Positions 62,901 to 64,000 of a stretch of 64,000 nt of DNA are shown here, piece by piece. A program made the translations under genes and the position numbers. The notes under the pieces were generated by a model. The model had not been told where the DNA came from. It worked only from the letters and a program-made list of their open reading frames with translations, and did no database searches. Source of the DNA: Ailurus styani (lineage: Eukaryota > Chordata > Mammalia > Carnivora > Ailuridae). The stretch is taken from the NCBI GenBank assembly GCA_002007465.1, contig LNAC01000036.1:3392334-3456333 (forward strand). The letters are read 5' to 3'. Each line of letters starts with the position of its first letter. Positions within the stretch are counted from its first letter, which is position 1.

Positions 62901-63984
62901 GTCCACGTCCATCCCCCTCATTTCAGTAGGGAAACTGAGGCCTGCCCCCTCGGCCGGACTCCCCATGAAGAAATCCCGCTGTTGGTCTCCAAGAGACCGG
63001 GCCGCTCTCTGGCCTGGGACTGGCCTGGAGGTAGAGGTTACCCCACACTGTCAGGAGAGCGTCTCAGGCAGTTTAGAGCAGACGCAAGCCAGCCGCCTGG
63101 CTGGGACAGGGAAATGGTAGGTATGAGAAAGGGCTGCCTCGCAGCTCTTCCCCAGGCCCGGGAGAAGGAGACTAGGCAGGCTCTCGAGGACTTGCCCAGA
63201 GGCGGCAGGTGGGAATTTCTCTTCCGTGGGGTGAGGCCCCCACCTGCTTTTCATCAAGCCTACCTGAGCTCAGGTGTGCGGCTCGATGAATTTCCATAAA
63301 TTGGACACACCCTGGTTCCCTGCACCCAGATCAAGAAATAACTTATGGCCCACACTCCAGAAAGGCCTCTTGTGTCCAGTTAGGACCCTTCCCCAAATGT
63401 GTGCATGTATTTCTAACTTATGTTAAGTGGCACTGGGCTTTATTTATATGTATACACACAGACACACACACATCTGTGTATGTGCATGTATAAATTTATG
63501 GGAATTCACTGAGCCGTACACTTAGGATGAGTGCACTTTTCTGTGTGTATGTTGCACTTCAATACATTGTTTCAAAAAAAATCATTCATACAAACTAACA
63601 ATCCCCATTTTATAAGGATACACACGTCCAAAGAGAGTCACTAATCATATTAGAATGGTTAGGTGTGGACCAAGGAGTGGGCTATGGGGACTCAGCTAGG
63701 GGGAAAGTCTGGACCCTCACCCCCACCCCAGGACTGCCGGTTACACCCGCCCCAGGGCCCAGCACCTTGCAGCCGTTCCAGCAGTCCTGCATGTTGACCC
63801 AGTAGTTCTTATGGTTCCAGAGGCTCTCAATGCCCAGGAAGTGGTCGTCCTGCGTGCTGTAGCTGCGCGCCGTGAACGGGTCGATGAAAAAGCTCTCCGG
63901 CACTTCACGCTTCCCCGACAGCACCAGGACCCAGGCGTGCACCCGGAGGCCATGCAGGGGGTCGATCTTTGCTTTATCCGTCTC
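53874..63984 (-). CDS. DRC7: DRC7 (CCDC135), dynein regulatory complex subunit 7, C-terminal part
   Basis: Minus-strand exons 5' to 3': 63984-63766, 62755-62630, 60570-60498, 59652-59524, 59333-59205, 58125-57905, 57208-56993, 56413-56303, 56218-56108, 55220-55026, 54194-54055, 53967-53874; 1764 nt, 587 residues plus stop. The first part contains HAWVLVL...FFIDPF, which resembles the His and Asp of a transglutaminase-like fold; the second half is rich in charged helices (VLEILKLREEEEAAH, HKELAPLKYLALEEKL). The full protein is about 870 residues in human, so roughly the first third, including any catalytic-Cys equivalent, lies beyond the right edge. As known for the family, DRC7 is part of the nexin-dynein regulatory complex linking outer doublets in motile cilia and sperm flagella. 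Confidence 0.94.
54055..54194 (-). CDS. DRC7: DRC7 exon (ETQELQKQQQWYQENQV)
   Basis: 46 codons plus two bases, ending RIRILEQRLN. Acceptor cgcccgcag, donor ACCG/gtgagg. An 87-bp intron separates it from the last exon. Confidence 0.94.
54645..54823. other. Assembly gap (179 N) in DRC7 intron
   Basis: Flanked by cagccgccc and ccccccagcc. It falls between exons 55220-55026 and 54194-54055, so no coding sequence is lost. Confidence 0.98.
55026..55220 (-). CDS. DRC7: DRC7 exon (ERVMHEEHLRQVEAQLDY)
   Basis: 65 codons, contains LPPGEKLTRWQAVRV and ends IQARFEK. Acceptor cgcccgcag, donor AAG/gtgcgg. Confidence 0.94.
56108..56218 (-). CDS. DRC7: DRC7 exon (VLEILKLREEEEAAHTL)
   Basis: 37 codons ending SKEYREAM. 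Acceptor ccgattcag, donor ATG/gtgagc. Separated from the next upstream exon by only 84 bp. Confidence 0.94.
56303..56413 (-). CDS. DRC7: DRC7 exon (VEPMEHTKKLLYQYEVMM)
   Basis: 37 codons ending QAWESELE. Acceptor ttgtcccag, donor GAG/gtggtc. Confidence 0.94.
56471..56590 (+). mobile_element. MIR element in DRC7 intron
   Basis: 'gactctggagccagactgcg', 'tgggttcaagtctgcctctg', 'tctctgggcctcagtttctt', 'catctgtaaaaatctgtatt': a clear sense MIR. Confidence 0.9.
56993..57208 (-). CDS. DRC7: DRC7 exon (KITERFSRNPAKPADEDV)
   Basis: 72 codons, contains AERVFLILDERIQLRYHC and ends MCVSFE. Acceptor ggcctcccag, donor GAG/gtgggt. Confidence 0.94.
57617..57640. repeat. (AC)12 microsatellite in DRC7 intron
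   Basis: Twelve uninterrupted AC dinucleotides. Confidence 0.95.
57905..58125 (-). CDS. DRC7: DRC7 exon (HSYKSMQPEMDRVMEFYE)
   Basis: Completes a Val codon, then 73 codons ending NPRPMV. Acceptor tccccccgcag, donor GTG/gtgagc (tandem gtg; phase with KITERF selects the second). Confidence 0.93.
58418..58558 (-). mobile_element. Can-SINE, antisense, with target duplication
   Basis: 'gagaagcagactctccgctg', 'ctaggatcatgacctgagcc'. Flanks aaagcgtacatattttaa (58398-58415) and aaagtatacatattttaa (58561-58578) differ at two of 18 positions. Confidence 0.92.
59205..59333 (-). CDS. DRC7: DRC7 exon (AEPLEVKEWFEHREDMLE)
   Basis: Completes a Cys codon, then 42 codons plus one base, ending YFKPGHPQALR. 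Acceptor accgcacag, donor CGTG/gtgagt. Confidence 0.94.
59524..59652 (-). CDS. DRC7: DRC7 exon (FETRCPKGKKVIRYKRAK)
   Basis: Completes an Ala codon, then 42 codons plus one base, ending RLATYADSE. Acceptor gcacccgcag; donor GAGT/gtcagg is weak but phase on both sides requires it. Confidence 0.92.
60498..60570 (-). CDS. DRC7: DRC7 exon (GKEDEDKSFDMPPSWVEQ)
   Basis: 24 codons plus one base, ending IEISPE. Acceptor tcccaacag, donor GAAG/gtacgt. Confidence 0.94.
61295..61510 (+). mobile_element. MIR element
   Basis: 'cttgggagccagactgtcag', 'aggttcaagtcccagctcca', 'gtcttcccatctgtaaaaca', 'cctcaccaggtggttgcaaa': a long, well-kept MIR. Confidence 0.88.
61589..61938 (+). mobile_element. Old MaLR/ERVL-type solitary LTR
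   Basis: 'gggctgaatcgtgtccccct', 'gaaggtgactatatttggag', 'aaaatgaggtcattagggtg', 'gactggtgtccttgcttgaa', 'gacaccttgatcttggacct', 'cctccagaactaggagagaa' and 'tttctgttgtttaacc' follow the layout of mammalian MaLR LTRs. No internal retroviral genes accompany it. Subfamily not assigned. Confidence 0.65.
61945..62100 (-). mobile_element. MIR fragment, antisense
   Basis: 'ccattttacatacagatgat', 'gaaactgaagctctccgtga', 'gatgtcacagccaagagcta'. Confidence 0.78.
62630..62755 (-). CDS. DRC7: DRC7 exon (DLVFDLGDPVRWEYLLLG)
   Basis: 42 codons with an acidic stretch VAEEEDDGNDEEDVENL. Acceptor tcccccttcag, donor CTG/gtaggt. Confidence 0.94.
62756..63765 (-). other. DRC7 intron, 1.0 kb
   Basis: First half unique; 63280-63600 looks like old LINE 3' DNA ('acccagatcaagaaataact', 'gagccgtacacttaggatga', 'gtgcacttttctgtgtgtat'), including CA/TG-rich low complexity at 63450-63490. 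Confidence 0.5.
63766..63984 (-). CDS. DRC7: DRC7 exon, transglutaminase-like segment (DPLHGLRVHAWVLVLSGK)
   Basis: 73 codons starting ETDKAKID, with HAWVLVL, FFIDPF and ending DCWNGCK. Acceptor ttcctgtgcag, donor AAG/gtgctg. First exon of the gene inside the window; the next upstream exon is beyond 64000. Confidence 0.94.
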
Positions 63985-64000
63985 CTGCACAGGAAAGGTG

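Noticed and set aside
1..64000. True tRNA genes
   Set aside because: All tRNA-like boxes seen belong to Can-SINE heads with A-rich or T-rich tails.
1..64000. CRISPR arrays, operons or phage-like systems
   Set aside because: The window is vertebrate nuclear DNA with spliced genes; no such structure is present.

Overview
The window is carnivore genomic DNA, probably from a mustelid. It is full of antisense and sense Can-SINEs (tRNA-Lys-derived, with the head 'gccacccaggcgccc' read in antisense). Several carry the 'cacaagtaggcagagaggc' body that I associate with mustelids, and one LINE-1 3' end is of the arctoid carnivore type. The order assignment is strong; the family-level assignment is an inference.

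Three protein-coding genes account for the coding content, all acting on microtubules, in the order known from human 16q21 but inverted. (1) KIFC3, plus strand, 2.5-28.5 kb: a minus-end-directed kinesin-14 with a long coiled coil and C-terminal motor, 18 coding exons, 802 predicted residues, with two alternative C-termini. (2) KATNB1, minus strand, 29.4 to about 50.9 kb: the p80 regulatory WD40 subunit of the microtubule-severing enzyme katanin. All 19 coding exons are present and give 655 residues, which matches the human length as I remember it. (3) DRC7 (CCDC135), minus strand, 53.7 kb to the right edge: a nexin-dynein regulatory complex subunit of motile cilia and sperm flagella. Only the 12 C-terminal coding exons (587 residues) lie inside; the 5' part is beyond the window.

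Layout: 1-2.5 kb is non-coding with an antisense LINE-1; 2.5-28.5 kb is KIFC3, whose large second intron holds an old antisense LINE-1 riddled with Can-SINEs; 28.5-29.4 kb is a short tail-to-tail spacer; 29.4-49 kb is the KATNB1 coding region; 50.2-51.2 kb is a GC-rich promoter carrying an unusual cluster of CCAAT boxes; 51.2-53.7 kb is repeat-rich intergenic DNA; 53.7-64 kb is DRC7. Exon boundaries were set by hand from splice consensus and phase: every junction keeps frame, and all introns are GT-AG except one GC-AG intron in KATNB1.

Three assembly breaks (a single n at 20088 and gaps at 34422-34537 and 54645-54823) sit at or near C/G homopolymers. The first coincides with a 90-bp duplication of part of a KIFC3 exon that is probably artificial. 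I found no evidence for a novel multi-gene system. The most interesting signals are the CCAAT cluster, the GC-AG intron, a 47-bp perfect purine/pyrimidine alternation, a LINE-1 insertion whose target duplication makes up most of the DRC7 poly(A) signal, and the nested SINE-in-LINE pile-up.
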